DNA of 64,000 nt from assembly GCA_016802295.1 (NCBI GenBank), contig JAESIW010000137.1, positions 6,436,408-6,500,407 of the forward strand. The letters run 5' to 3'. The position numbers and the translations under genes were made by a program. The stretch comes from Brachionus rotundiformis. Taxonomy: Eukaryota; Rotifera; Eurotatoria; Ploima; Brachionidae. This document shows positions 27,564 to 38,644 of this stretch, piece by piece. Position 1 is the first letter of the stretch, and every line of letters starts with the position of its first letter. Under the pieces are notes generated by a model. The model was not told where the DNA came from and made no database searches. It worked only from the letters and a program-made list of their open reading frames with translations.

Positions 27564-28972
27564 CTACTTTCGATTTTGACGCTTGTTGCCAGAAAGCTCC
27601 AAGTCAAACTTTTGATTTTGTGTGCGTCTAACAAAAGCTGCATTATCATTATAAGTATATTTATCTGAGTTTCTCTCCTTTACAAATTTGGCATACACTT
27701 CACGCTTTTTGGCCTTTTCCATTTTCTCCTCTTTAGTTTCGCTTTCAAATGGTAGAAAATCTTTTCCAAAGCCAAAATTTTTCTGATATTTCTTGTAGTC
27801 ATTAGTCGTGTACTTGTCTTTGGCCAATCTTTGCTCCCTTAACCGGGTCTCTTTCAATGCATTTACATACGAGCCTAAATAGCAATTTAAAGAGCTTAAT
27901 TTAAGTCGAAATTAAATGTAATTTAGAGGCCAGTTAACTTTCTGTAACATTTCTGTAACAAATTGACCTCTATTTTGCTCTTATTACCTGGATCATCATC
28001 ATTTGATTTGGACTGAAATTTTTTTGGATATTCGCGCTGTGCGAAAAGTGGTGGAGTCGGATTATTGCTGTTCAAAGGATCAGCATTTGTTGAGGGAATT
28101 GAAGCTTCGCTATACTGTTTTTGGTTCTTGAAATAATTTGGCTGAAAAAATGGTGCATATATGTTTTGATTTGAGAATACAGGTGCATTTTGCTGCTGAA
28201 AAGGAATCTGATTTTGATTTTGTTGCTTTTGACCAAGACTGGCCAAAAGCTGTTGCCGGTCTTGTTGTTGCTTTAGCTTGAGGATTTCGAGCTCGCTTAA
28301 ACTATTTTCATTTTTTTGGAACTGTGATTGATGGACCGGAAAATTTTGCTGTGGTGGCTGCTGTGCTGGTGGCGGCACTGGCTGCTGTTGAGCTATTCGT
28401 TGTTGATACTGCAAGAATCGTTGTTCTTGGCTATTATGAGCTTGTACCGGAACTTGGCCTGCCACAAGATCAGAATCAGACTCCCTTAGCTTATTACGAT
28501 TTTGTGGTGTATTATTGCTATTTTTATTGTTTCTACTATTTTTAATGTTAGTTGGGTTGTCATTTTTTTTGCCAAATTTTGGTGGCTGTTGAGGAATTTT
28601 ATTCGATTTAACAGGTGGACTATTTACCGGAGCAGTATTGACATTTTCGTTTATTCTGTCATCAAAAAACTCATTATTAAAGTTGTTTTCATCCAAAGAT
28701 GCTTGGTTATTCTTGTTAAAATAAGATGGCACATAGTTAAGCTGGTTAATTGGTCTGTACCTAGATGTGAGCAAGTTTTCTGTTTCAACTCGGAGAGCCA
28801 GCTCATCAATGTCATCGTACAGATTTGATCGGTTAATGTAGCTTGGTCTTGATTGATATTTAGTAATTAAAGGGTCGTAACTACTAAAATAAGGCTTATG
28901 GAACAAATCTGTCTGATTAGTCCTTGAGGCAAGCAATGCTTCACTCAGAGGATTGCTGTAATTCCAGTCCAT
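27564..28972 (-). CDS. Q/N-rich low-complexity protein with a basic, charged C-terminal motif
   Basis: Two exons, 28972-27988 and 27874-27564, join in phase 1 to give about 430 residues. Residues 1-100 are Y/N/S-rich. The middle (about 100-280) is low-complexity, rich in Q, N and P (QQPVPPPAQQPPQQN), with a probable coiled segment around SELEILKLKQQQDRQQL. The last 110 residues are highly charged: NALKETRLREQRLAKDKY, then DYKKYQKNFGFGKDFLPF, then KREVYAKFVKERN. The arrangement of DYKKY, a glycine-bearing turn and REVYAKFVKE recalls a conserved tail in cilia-associated proteins such as JHY, but this is from memory and weak. No signal peptide or membrane segment. The ATG at 28972 is the first in the frame. 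Function unknown. Confidence 0.7.
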
Positions 28973-31870
28973 TAAAGTGATTAGGTTTTAATATTTTCTT
29001 TAAAAAAAAGTTTTTATTATAAAATACGCCTAAATATCCAAGACTGATTAGAGTTTTATAGGTAACTAATTGAACAATTCGCCTAAAGGAACAGGTTAAA
29101 TTTTTAATTCAAAATTTGGCAAAATAATTGCTCGAAATAAAGGTTTCATTGATTTATAATGTTTTTTTTTTCAAATTTTAGAGAGAAAAGTTTATAAAAT
29201 AATTTAAGTCTATGAATTTAAACCATTTCATTACCATTTAGAAATCTAGCCCACCTTAACATTCATAAATAAACGAATTTGTTATAAAATCTTTTAAAAA
29301 TAATTGAAAACAATACAACTGTTTAAAATTTTGATATTTTTTTTTATCTCCTCTTTTTTAAATGTGTGATTAACAGATAAATTGATCATAAAAAAGACTA
29401 TTTAAAGGTCTGAGCTGCATTTTAGGAAAAAATAATTTTACCATTTAAAAGAACAGATTTTTCCAAACACAGGATTCTATGTTACGATGCTTAGCACTCT
29501 TTTTTAAATTAGAAAAAAATATTAAAAAGAAAATTTATGAAATTAAACAAAAAAGTAAATTCTAATGTTTATTTATGAGTTGCTATTTTTTTTGATAAAA
29601 CAAATAATTAGATATGTGAAATGCTGAATAGAGCCTCATGGGCATTTTTAATTTATTAGACATTTAATTTAGAAAAAAAAGTAATATTTGTTTAACATTG
29701 AATAAAGAATATTAGCTAAATTCCAATTTAAATTTATTAGCTTATCCAACCGAAATAAATTATGTCGGTGAATTTTGCTAGAATTTTTAGCATTTGCTTT
29801 TCTGTCGCTGCTAAGATACCAAAACCAAAAGTTACTTTTAATATTTTTAATATTAAGCGTTTAGAGTCAAAAAAAATATACAAAAGTATCAAATTAGTCA
29901 GAACAAAGTGACGTAAAAACACTAGATTGAATTTTTATTGATTAAAAATACTAATTAAGTATTAACAAAAACATTTCTTGAAATTGATTCCCAAAAAGTT
30001 ATTCGGCTGATATTTTCGAAAAGTTTTGCTTACTTAAAAATAAATGCATTTGTTTCCTGAAAAAATTTGATAATAAGCGCTTGTTTAAAAATTTTATAAA
30101 CTTTGGAAATGAACCATTCTAGGGTTTCTGTTATTTTTGTTTTATAACATTTAAATATTGATAGGCTTCATTTTTTGTTTTTATGAAAAAGTATTTTCGT
30201 CATTTATTAATTCTAACCAGGTTCAGTCTGTAAGGTTTCGTTTCTCTTTTAGAAATTAACTTGATTTGGCAAATCAATAAACATTTGGCAAATATTTGGA
30301 AACTTAATTTACAGATCAATAATTAGCTTCTTTCACTAGAAATTTTATTCTTATATTTATGAAATTCATTTTTGCTTAATTACACTTCAAAATCTAAATA
30401 TAAACTTTTGAGAACTTTTTTCTTTAATTTTAATTCTAAAAATATAAAAAACTGATTTTATTTTATCTTGAACTAATGAATCATTTAAATTATATATAAA
30501 ATTATCTATAAATTTATCAATAATTACCAAAAAGAGAAACCTTTGGGATTTTGACTGACTTCGTTGACAATAAAATTAACAAAAATAAGATGCAAAGTTC
30601 CTTAATTATTTGCCAATTATATTTGGTCCTTTTTTGTTAAAAAAAATTGATCTTAAAATACAAAAATAATATATTTACAGATAAATTATTAATTCTTTAA
30701 GTTAATCCTTTATTTAGAATCAATTGAAAATTACTCAAAAAGTCAAACACTATTTAAGTAAAATAAAATTCTGAATTACAGATAATTTGATAAAAGTACT
30801 TTTTCTTAATTATTATGATCTATCAATTTTTTATTAAACTTTTTTTTTTATATAATTTTTCAATTTCAAGGTAACATTGAAGCTTTTGAAAAAATTTATT
30901 TTTATTTTCATGTTCAATATCCTAAAAAAATAACTTTATATTTACATTCTATTCTACTTTAGAATTTATTATTTATTTCTGAAAACGATTTTTGTGTATT
31001 AAATAAATTTTGCAATTACTTTTTAAATTTGTAAACAATTTGATTGTTTTTAATAAAAATAACTTCAAGGATTAAATAAATTTTTACATTTATTACCAGA
31101 TTGGATTGCTTTAGTAACTAAATGAGCAATTAGCTAAAATTTTAAATTTAAAGTTGATCTCAGTTTTAATCTCTTATTTATAATGCTTTGACACAAAAAT
31201 AAATAGCATAATTCTTAATTTCGAAATAAACAAGTACTCAAAAACTTTAAATTTTATTTTTATATATTTTTATTAATCTTGGGCTGAGAAGCCTCGGGTC
31301 AAATTTAATAATTAATTTTGAATATGAAAAAAACCGAATACTATTTGAGATTTTGCTTAACTCATTTCGAGACAACACCTCTACAATTAAGTATTGCCAA
31401 GCAAGCTTTCCAAAATCAGACTTGAGGCATTTACTTAATCAAATTTTTTTTTGTTAAATTCTGCTAATAAATATTTCAATTATTTTTACACAATTTATAA
31501 TTACAAATAAACTTTAAAAAAATGTTTCCTTTTAAATTCAAAAATAAAATGTCATAATTTACTTCCGCAGGATTATTTTCAATTAAGTTCTATTTTAAAA
31601 CATTTTATTTTTAATTAAATTAAACCTTGGGAAAATAAAATTTTAAAAAGAAAAATAATGAATTGTAAATGTTCGAAGATTATGGATGATTTTAAAATGC
31701 TTTAAGTGTCTAAACGAAATCTCCGTGATTCTGTTTGTTTACCTTCACTACCAGTTTGCTAGATCCTGGCATTAGAAATCTCGATTTTTGAATATTGCCT
31801 TGATACATTTACCAAATATTTTATATTTACATATATCTATATTTACATATACTAGTGATGATTAAATTAA
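28973..31870. other. AT-rich intergenic region
   Basis: About 2.9 kb with no convincing exon on either strand, no terminal repeats noticed and no RNA gene. Short open frames here are phenylalanine/isoleucine/lysine-rich, as expected by chance in AT-rich DNA. Confidence 0.5.
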
Positions 31871-32780
31871 TAAGTCAGAAACTCATTATCAAACCAAAAT
31901 ATCTCATTTCCAAGAGGAGATAACAGAAGAAAAAGATTTGGGAGTCTTTATTAAAAATGATTTAAAATAAAAAAAAAACAATGGACCGTAGCAACTATGA
32001 AAGCTAATTGAATACTGAATCTAATAAAAAATCATTTTAAGAACCTTAGACAAGAATCATTAAGACTTCTTTATACTTCACATGTGAGACCTCTAGAGTT
32101 GGAACTTGGAGTTCGTATTTGAAAACGGACATTAAAATTCTTGAAAAAGTACAAAGAATAGCGACAAAATTGATTGACTCTACTAGAACTAAGTCTTATG
32201 AAGACAGATAGAAATACTTAAATCTTATGAGTCTTGAAAAACGTTGTTTAAGGGGAGACTAAATTGAAGCATACAAAATTTTAAATGGTTCTGAAAAGTA
32301 TCGTTTACAAATGGTATCAATTTTTCCTGTAGTCTAAAAAACCTAAGAGGACCACATAGACTGGTCCGAGAAATAAATCACAGAGGCTCATTAGCAAAAT
32401 AGCTGTGTAAAATTATGGAACAGTTTATCGAGCGGTCATTGCCAATGAAGCCTTTGGAAAACAAAGAAAAGCAAAGTCTGTCAATAGCCTGTATAGCCGA
32501 TAGGTTTGCGTGTTAGTCATTCAAGCAGAGGGTCGAAGGTTCGATCCCCGCAAGGGGAGAGAATCTTATGAATGTCTCTGTAGTACGGGGCAACCAGTTT
32601 TCGGCGTAGATGATCAACTCGATGCAGTCACCTCTGTGTCAGATCGGAGCCTTCGCTCAAAAGGTACTTAAAAAGGAGATGAGCTCCCCCCTATGCTCCA
32701 CAAGGAGTGAACAGGGTTAAAAAAAAAACTGTCAATGCTTTCCAGTTAATAAGGCTAAACGCTCATGAGCGTAAGTGTAG
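31871..32780 (+). mobile_element. LINE 3' portion, split by a SINE insertion
   Basis: Degenerate C-terminal half of a CR1/Jockey-like ORF2: EEKDLGVFIKNDLK, then LRQESLRLLYTSHVRPLE, then LRGPHRLVREINHRGSL, then a WNSLP-like end. The protein pattern is interrupted at 32485 by the SINE and resumes after it as SVNAFQLIRLN at about 32730, matching the usual VNAxxVNSFKNRLD ending. Multiple stops make it a dead copy. Confidence 0.75.
32486..32728 (+). mobile_element. tRNA-derived SINE with poly(A) tail and target duplication
   Basis: The head carries an A-box-like TAGCCGATAGG at 32494 and a perfect B box GGTTCGATCCC at 32538, about 44 bp apart, as in an RNA polymerase III internal promoter derived from a tRNA. 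A GC-richer body of about 170 bp follows, ending ACAGGGTTAA and a run of A at 32719-32728. The 8-bp direct repeat CTGTCAAT flanks it at 32478-32485 and 32729-32736. The head does not fold as an intact tRNA by eye, so this is not a functional tRNA gene. It interrupts the LINE fragment around it and is therefore younger. Confidence 0.8.
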
Positions 32781-33984
32781 AGAGAAATATCTATACTTCA
32801 GATTTTACTACTACCTCTTCTATTAATTATCTTATAGAATAAAAAAATTTAGTATATATTTTTTGAAAAAATAAATAAAATCATTTTTTTTTATTTACAC
32901 TTAAATTAAAAATAATTCCAGAAAATTGATACTTGGAAATATTCCATTTTAAACTGTTAAATTTAATTTTTATCTGAAAATCAAATTAACCAGCATTGGG
33001 TTCAAACAGATCTTAATCTCAAAAGATCCAAGTAGCTTAGTCATAAAAAATATATTATCATCATATTCTACAAAATAATATAGATGCACAATTATGTATA
33101 AAGTTTGTTAATGGTCAAGCATGATTTGCTCTATTTTTTTATAAGCTATCAATTGCCAACTTTCCAGAATGATTTGTAATAAATAATAACTGTATAAAAA
33201 AATTTTTATATTTTTTATCTAATGTTTGTTCTCAATTTTATTTTAAATAAATTGAAATTAATTCAATTAGTTTTTTTTTTTTACTTTCTGGCAATTGATT
33301 ATTTAAGTTTTAGTTAAAATACTCGATTATTATATAAACAATTACCGAGGTATTTCAAATTGTCTCTAGTAATCAAAGTATTTAAAAAAAGAAATGACAG
33401 GTGTTTAAGATTCTTGGAAATATCACGAAAAATGACTTTTCATCCATTATTTGCAAAAAGCCATTTTTCGACTTCAGATAGGTGCTGGTTTACCTGTTTT
33501 GAAATTTCCTATTAATGAAATTTAAAGTAGTATATTTGACAATGTGAATAACTAAAATACATAAAAAATAAATTTCTGTATATATAAACATAAAATCCCA
33601 TAACTATTTTTAAAATTTTGTTTCTAGCCTCTTAATCTCCTGATAAATAAAATAAATGAATAATCTCTTCCCTATATTAATCAACTAGCTTAAATAATCT
33701 GTAACCCTGTTATGGCAAATCAGAAAAAACCAACCTTGTGATTATCAGACTCGAAGCAAAACAGATCAGAAAAAAAATCATGGTAGATTTAGAAAGCTCT
33801 TCAATTTCAATATTTAACACATAAGCACCAAAGCATGCAATTGCCAAAAAGAATATATCTTGAACACTCTTGATTTGTATCTACTCTGACTCGAGCAAAA
33901 GTTTAAGAAAAAGGCCTGATAGCTCAAAAAATAAAAAAAATTTTTTTGAAACACTATTTTTGTAACAAAAAAAATGTGAAAAAC
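32781..33984. other. AT-rich intergenic region
   Basis: No gene seen. A small imperfect inverted repeat (GAAAAATG near 33428 and CATTTTTC near 33463) could form a hairpin but has no other support. Confidence 0.45.
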
Positions 33985-34780
33985 TTAATTAGTTAAGCAG
34001 ATTAATAAAAGAACTCAAATAATTAGTAGTAGTAGTAAAGTATTTTTCTATTGAATCAATATCTTTTTTTAAGTAAGGGCACCAAGAGGTTATGGCGTAT
34101 TCTAAGTGAGGTCTGACCATCGAAGTGTACAGTAGTTTAATTTTGTTACCATTGGGATATCTAAGCGATTTCTTCAACATGCCTAGAATCCTATTAGCTT
34201 TAGCTGTGACACATGTTACTTGTGTGTCCCATTTTAGGTCATTTTTGATATGTATACCGAGATCTCTTTCGCATACTGATTTATTAAGTAGAATGACTCA
34301 ATTTTGTAATCATGTTTTGAATTGTTGCGACCAAAATGAACAAATTTACATTTCTCGACATTAAGCTGAGCAGACCGGTCCGGTGACCTCTTACATATAT
34401 TATCAATGTCGAGTTTTAACTTGTAGTTAAAGGAAGAATCTACTTTTATGGTTATAATCTTGTTGTCAACAGCGTACGCTTACGAGCTGCTTTGGATACT
34501 CTCAAGTAAATCATTTATGTATATAATGAATAAAAGAGAACCGAGGACAGAACCTTGAGGAACTCCACTTGTGGCTTCAGCTCATTCTGACTTAGCTTCG
34601 CCAAGCACGACTTGTTGTCATCGCCCAATTAGAAATGAACTTATCCAATTTCTCAATCGCTCACTAAAACCGTTAATTTAAGTTTAAAGACTAGCTTTGT
34701 GTGCGAAACCTCGTCAAAAGCTTTTGCAAAGTCGGTGTACACCACATCCATCAATTACTTGTCATATTAAATTTTTTCGA
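33985..34780 (-). mobile_element. LINE reverse transcriptase fragment, inactive
   Basis: Reading leftward from 34780 the blocks are in order: VVYTDFAKAFDEVSH (palm), LRNWISSFLIGR, SGVPQGSVLGSLLF, the catalytic box, LNVEKCKFVHFG, then LRYPNGNKIKLLYTSMVRP and HLEYAITSWCPYLKKDID. The catalytic YADD box reads YAVD, with a stop just before it, and several frameshifts occur, so the copy is dead. It is better preserved than the other LINEs here and is truncated at both ends. Confidence 0.85.
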
Positions 34781-34789
34781 ATATCTGTA

Positions 34790-35011
34790 TAGGGTTGGGA
34801 AACCGGTTCGTTTTTGGAACCGGTTTTGTATTTAAACAGATTATATCCGAAAAATAAAAAGAAGATTTTTGATCGAAAAACTTTTTTCTATATTAATTTT
34901 ATATTTTTAAAAACAATTGAGAAAAATTCAATTCTTATAAAAAAAATTGAAAAAAAAAATTTTTTTTCTTAATACTTATGCTATTCAAATTGAACCGGTT
35001 TACCATCACTA
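34790..35011. mobile_element. Short hAT-like MITE
   Basis: Terminal inverted repeats start TAGGGTTGGGAAACCGGTTC on the left and end GAACCGGTTTACCATCACTA on the right, about 20 bp with a few mismatches. Flanking 8-mers TATCTGTA (34782-34789) and TAGCTGTA (35012-35019) match at 7 of 8, fitting an aged 8-bp hAT target duplication. The 222-bp interior is AT-rich and non-coding. It abuts the LINE fragment to its left. Confidence 0.6.
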
Positions 35012-35019
35012 TAGCTGTA

Positions 35020-35702
35020 ATGAAGTTTTAGATTTATTAGAAATCCCGGTCCAGTCCAAATTACCATAAGCTGTTTTGGAGACAAATTTTTTGATTAAAT
35101 TTAAAAATAAAGTTAATTTAGAAAAGCTTTGATAACAAGATAAAATTGCGCACTATAAAAAGCTTGATATAAAGTCTTTAATTAAGCGTTATATAAAATT
35201 TAAGTTTATTTATCTTTTAAAATGGATAATTAAAATATTTTAAAAATAGATATCTGATTATCAGAACTTGATTGCTCAAGACTAAAAAAAAAGTCAAATC
35301 AAAACAAAATGAATAATTTTTGCTAATCTAATATTTAAAAATAAATTATAAAGCTCACATAAAATTATATTTTTTTATTGGTTTTCGACCATTTCGTCTA
35401 TCTAAACATAATCTAGATTTTAAATCAAGTCATAATTTCCAAGATTTAAAAATTTCATCTCATTTAATTTGTATGAACACAACAACAAACGCTTAAAAAA
35501 CAAGTTTTATATCTCTTAAAATTTTATCTAAAATTATTACTCATTAAAAAAATATAAACCTCTTACTTTGACTCCTATATTTCGTTTTTGTATTTCACGC
35601 TTGATATTATAAAACATCTCCCAGCTAAACATGGATAGATAAAATTACTTTTCCAAAATTAATTTTTTATTTCCAGAAATAGATATTTTACCAAGAGCAA
35701 AA
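35020..35702. other. Upstream region of the NDRG gene
   Basis: AT-rich with no coding exon. A TTTCCAG acceptor-like site at about 35674 lies just before the start codon, so a 5' untranslated exon further left is possible. Confidence 0.4.
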
Positions 35703-37191
35703 ATGAGTGACTTTGAGCTTACTGGTATTGAAATAAAAGACGCCAATTCGCATCCAAATTCCAAATTGCCAGTCGAAGAAACTTTTGTTAAGACCAGATA
35801 TGGACAAATTTTCGTTACCATCCAAGGCCAAAAAAACAAAACACCAATAATAACCTATCCAGACATTGGTCTTAACTGTAAATACCACTAATATCAATTT
35901 TTCCCAATTTTATCTTTAATTTCAAAGCTAAAACCCAATTTCATGGCTTTTTCGACTATCCCGACAATCGGCCATTGATGGAATCATTTTGCTGCTACCA
36001 TATTAACGCTCTGGGTCAAGAAGAAAACGCACCAACATTGCCTCAAAAGTAACATTCAAAAAATTTAGCAATTAATTATTTTTAATTAATTTATTTTAGT
36101 TTTGAATATCCAACTTGTGATCAGTTGGCAGAAACTGTTGTTGATGTGATCAATCATTTTAAGTATATTTGATAAAAAAATAGTTTGCAAAGATAATAAA
36201 TTGATAATAAATTTTTTAAGTCTCAAATCTGTGATCTGCTTTGGTATCGGCTTAGGAGCAAATATTTTGTCACGCTTTTGCGTAAGACACCAATTTTTTT
36301 AAATTTTAAATATTTAAATTTTTATTTTTAAGCTACTCCATCCAGATTTGGTAAATGGATGTATCTTGTTAAACTGCGTTTCCACTAAATGCGGTTGGAT
36401 TGAATGGGGCTACCAAAAGTGGAACAGATGGTATCTTAGCAGCGGTCAGTACACAGAGTTTACCAATAATTATCTTTTATGGCATCATTTTGGCTATGTA
36501 GGCAAATAAACATAAAAAAGACAGAACAAAAAAGTTATTTTAAAAAAAAATTTTTTTTAGAAGACTTGGGAAAATAATCATGATTTGGTTCAAACATATT
36601 CAGATCTATTTTCCAAATGTAATCCAGTTAATTTGAGTCAATTGATTAACAGCTATATATGGTAATCATGGCTTAATTGTTTTGTATTTGGTTTAATTAG
36701 GATTTTTTAGCCGCACAGACTTGGGGTTAAAAAGACCAGAATTTGAGCATACACCAAAGGAACACAAGTACAATTTTAGATGTTCTGTTCTTAATGTAAT
36801 GGGCGATGAGTCACCACACGACGACGATGTTATTGAAACAAATGGACGTCTAGATCCATCTAAGTCGGCCTTTGTAAAATTTGCTGACTGTGGCGGAATG
36901 ATTCTGGAGGAACAACCTGCCAAAATGGCCGAAGCCATGAGACACTTTTTACAAGGACTTGGCTATGGTACAGTCATTATTTTAAAAATTTAAATCTCTA
37001 TTTCAGACTTTTAAGTTCCACACTTGAGCATAACAACACATTCGTTGGTCAATCGTCACAGCGAGCAAGCCATTAAGCTGAAGTTATTGCACCAAAGCGC
37101 TGAAGAGAGCAGACTTTTGGAAGAAAGTGTTTTACTTGCCAATGTACCAATTTCACTTGGAGAAAATAAGAACCAACACCAAATTGCTTAA
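35703..37191 (+). CDS. NDRG: NDRG family protein (N-myc downstream-regulated, alpha/beta-hydrolase fold)
   Basis: Eight exons: 35703-35877, 35928-36048, 36100-36162, 36221-36281, 36333-36497, 36561-36661, 36711-36967, 37016-37191; about 370 residues, normal for NDRG. Signatures: TRYGQIFVTIQG and YPDIGLN near the N terminus; VICFGIGLGANIL at the nucleophile elbow, where the family has lost the catalytic serine; HPDLVNGCILLNC; GWIEWGYQKWN; VMGDESPHDDDV; FADCGGMILEEQPAKM; FLQGLGY. The lack of the catalytic serine implies a non-enzymatic role, as known for NDRGs in stress response and differentiation. The C-terminal 58 residues are divergent and lack the vertebrate phospho-repeats. Introns are 50-60 nt. 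Two acceptors (36710, 37015) were chosen over nearby AGs because the alternatives give immediate stops. Confidence 0.93.
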
Positions 37192-37357
37192 TTAATACTT
37201 TAGTATCGATAACCTTCAAAACTAATTAAAACTGATTCTGTAAATAATGAATCTTTTATTTAGAAAAACACTTTAAATGCTAGATTTTAAAGCTGTCAAT
37301 TTTTAGAAAAAAAAATTATTTATGATTAATTTTTTTTTACTTTTAACTCAAAGAAAT

Positions 37358-37363
37358 AATAAA
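37358..37363 (+). terminator. Candidate polyadenylation signal of the NDRG gene
   Basis: An AATAAA hexamer lies 167 nt after the NDRG stop. AT-rich DNA makes chance hexamers common, so support is positional only. Confidence 0.3.
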
Positions 37364-38644
37364 TTTTTGATTCGTTAGCTCATTTTTTTAATCTACCTAT
37401 CTTAGATAAGATAATATTAAAATTTTAACCCTAATTTAAAGTGAATACTTTTTTAAGGGTCCTTTTATTAAATAAAAATCAATCACTTGCTTACTAGAGC
37501 TAAAAAAAGCCAAACATTTAATTTATATCTATTTTTTATTAGCACATTTGAGCCAAATAAAATTAAAAATAATTTTCTAATTAAAGATATCATAAAAGAT
37601 AAAAAGTATATCAATTGAATCAAAAATTTGACTGATGGGATTTTAGATTGGGAACGAAACAAGAAGCAAATAATATCAACACAAGTTGGCAATATTGCTG
37701 CCCAGTTTAGAGTTACCAAGATCAAATAAAATCATTAAAGATATTCATTGGAATACATTTTTAGATTGAATAAAATTTTTCTGGTGTAGATAAAAGACAA
37801 AAGTAAAGCATCAATAAAATTTAAATTGATTATTGATTAAGTTTTTATTTTTGGCAAAAAAGATGCACCAAAATATGTTTTAGCAGTATTTTTTTAGATA
37901 TATTTTATTTTAGTAAATTTTAATTTATCAAAATAACAAGTATTTTTGTTTGTTTTTTAAACTCACAATACCTTTGGATAATAAGCTTAGTGCTTTAAAG
38001 TCATGGCAGTTCGTTTGAAGCTTGCAAAACCGGCATCTGTAGCCAAAGTTGTTCAAAACCATGCGACATTTCCAAACTTTTTTGTGAAACAGATATTTTC
38101 CAGCAAAAAAAAACTTTATTTATAAAATTAATTTGAAGACATGTGAAAATTTTCTGAATAAATAACAAAAATAAATTATATTAATATAAATTTTTGAGTA
38201 TGGACATTTTCGAATGTATTTGTTTAAGCAGCAGACCATTCCATCTTAAGAAAAGAAAATAAAAGATAAAATCTCTCATTGAGAACTTAATTAACAAAAT
38301 TTCATGCTCAAGTTTTATCAAAAAATACACATATTTAAACCATTTATTCATTAAACTGTTTATACTATTTTTTAGTTTGATTAGAACTAGGAATAATAAG
38401 CGCATATTATTCATAAGACTTGGGCATATGAAACCTTAATCTAATTCCATCAAGAATCGGATCATTAATCAAAACGTTCATTTTTTATGATTAGTTCTAG
38501 TGAGCGAACGCATTAATCTTTTGAATCAAATCAAAAATTTAATCTTTTCAAACTTTTAAGCACTGAATTATCACTATTTTTAATTAAATAGATCTGCATT
38601 GGGCTGTTATTACCAACAAATAAATAAGTGTCCATTAGTTTAAG
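37364..38644. other. Intergenic region between NDRG and calpain
   Basis: Mostly AT-rich. It contains one small open frame (38003-38125, listed separately) and no other feature I can support. Confidence 0.4.
38003..38125 (+). CDS. Small ORF upstream of calpain, possible exon
   Basis: Forty codons starting MAVRLKLAKPASVAKVV, with less AT-biased codons than the surrounding DNA. A donor-like GT after FPNFF could join it in phase to the calpain exon at 38712, making it an alternative first exon. It could equally be a chance frame. I do not recognise the peptide. Confidence 0.2.
   Translation: MAVRLKLAKPASVAKVVQNHATFPNFFVKQIFSSKKKLYL

Noticed and set aside
29737..29922. A 61-codon minus-strand frame in the large spacer
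   Set aside because: F/L/I-rich chance frame in AT-rich DNA with no neighbour exons.
32486..32560. A tRNA gene, because of a perfect B box and A-box-like sequence
   Set aside because: No acceptor stem or cloverleaf could be paired; the body, poly(A) and target duplications identify a SINE.
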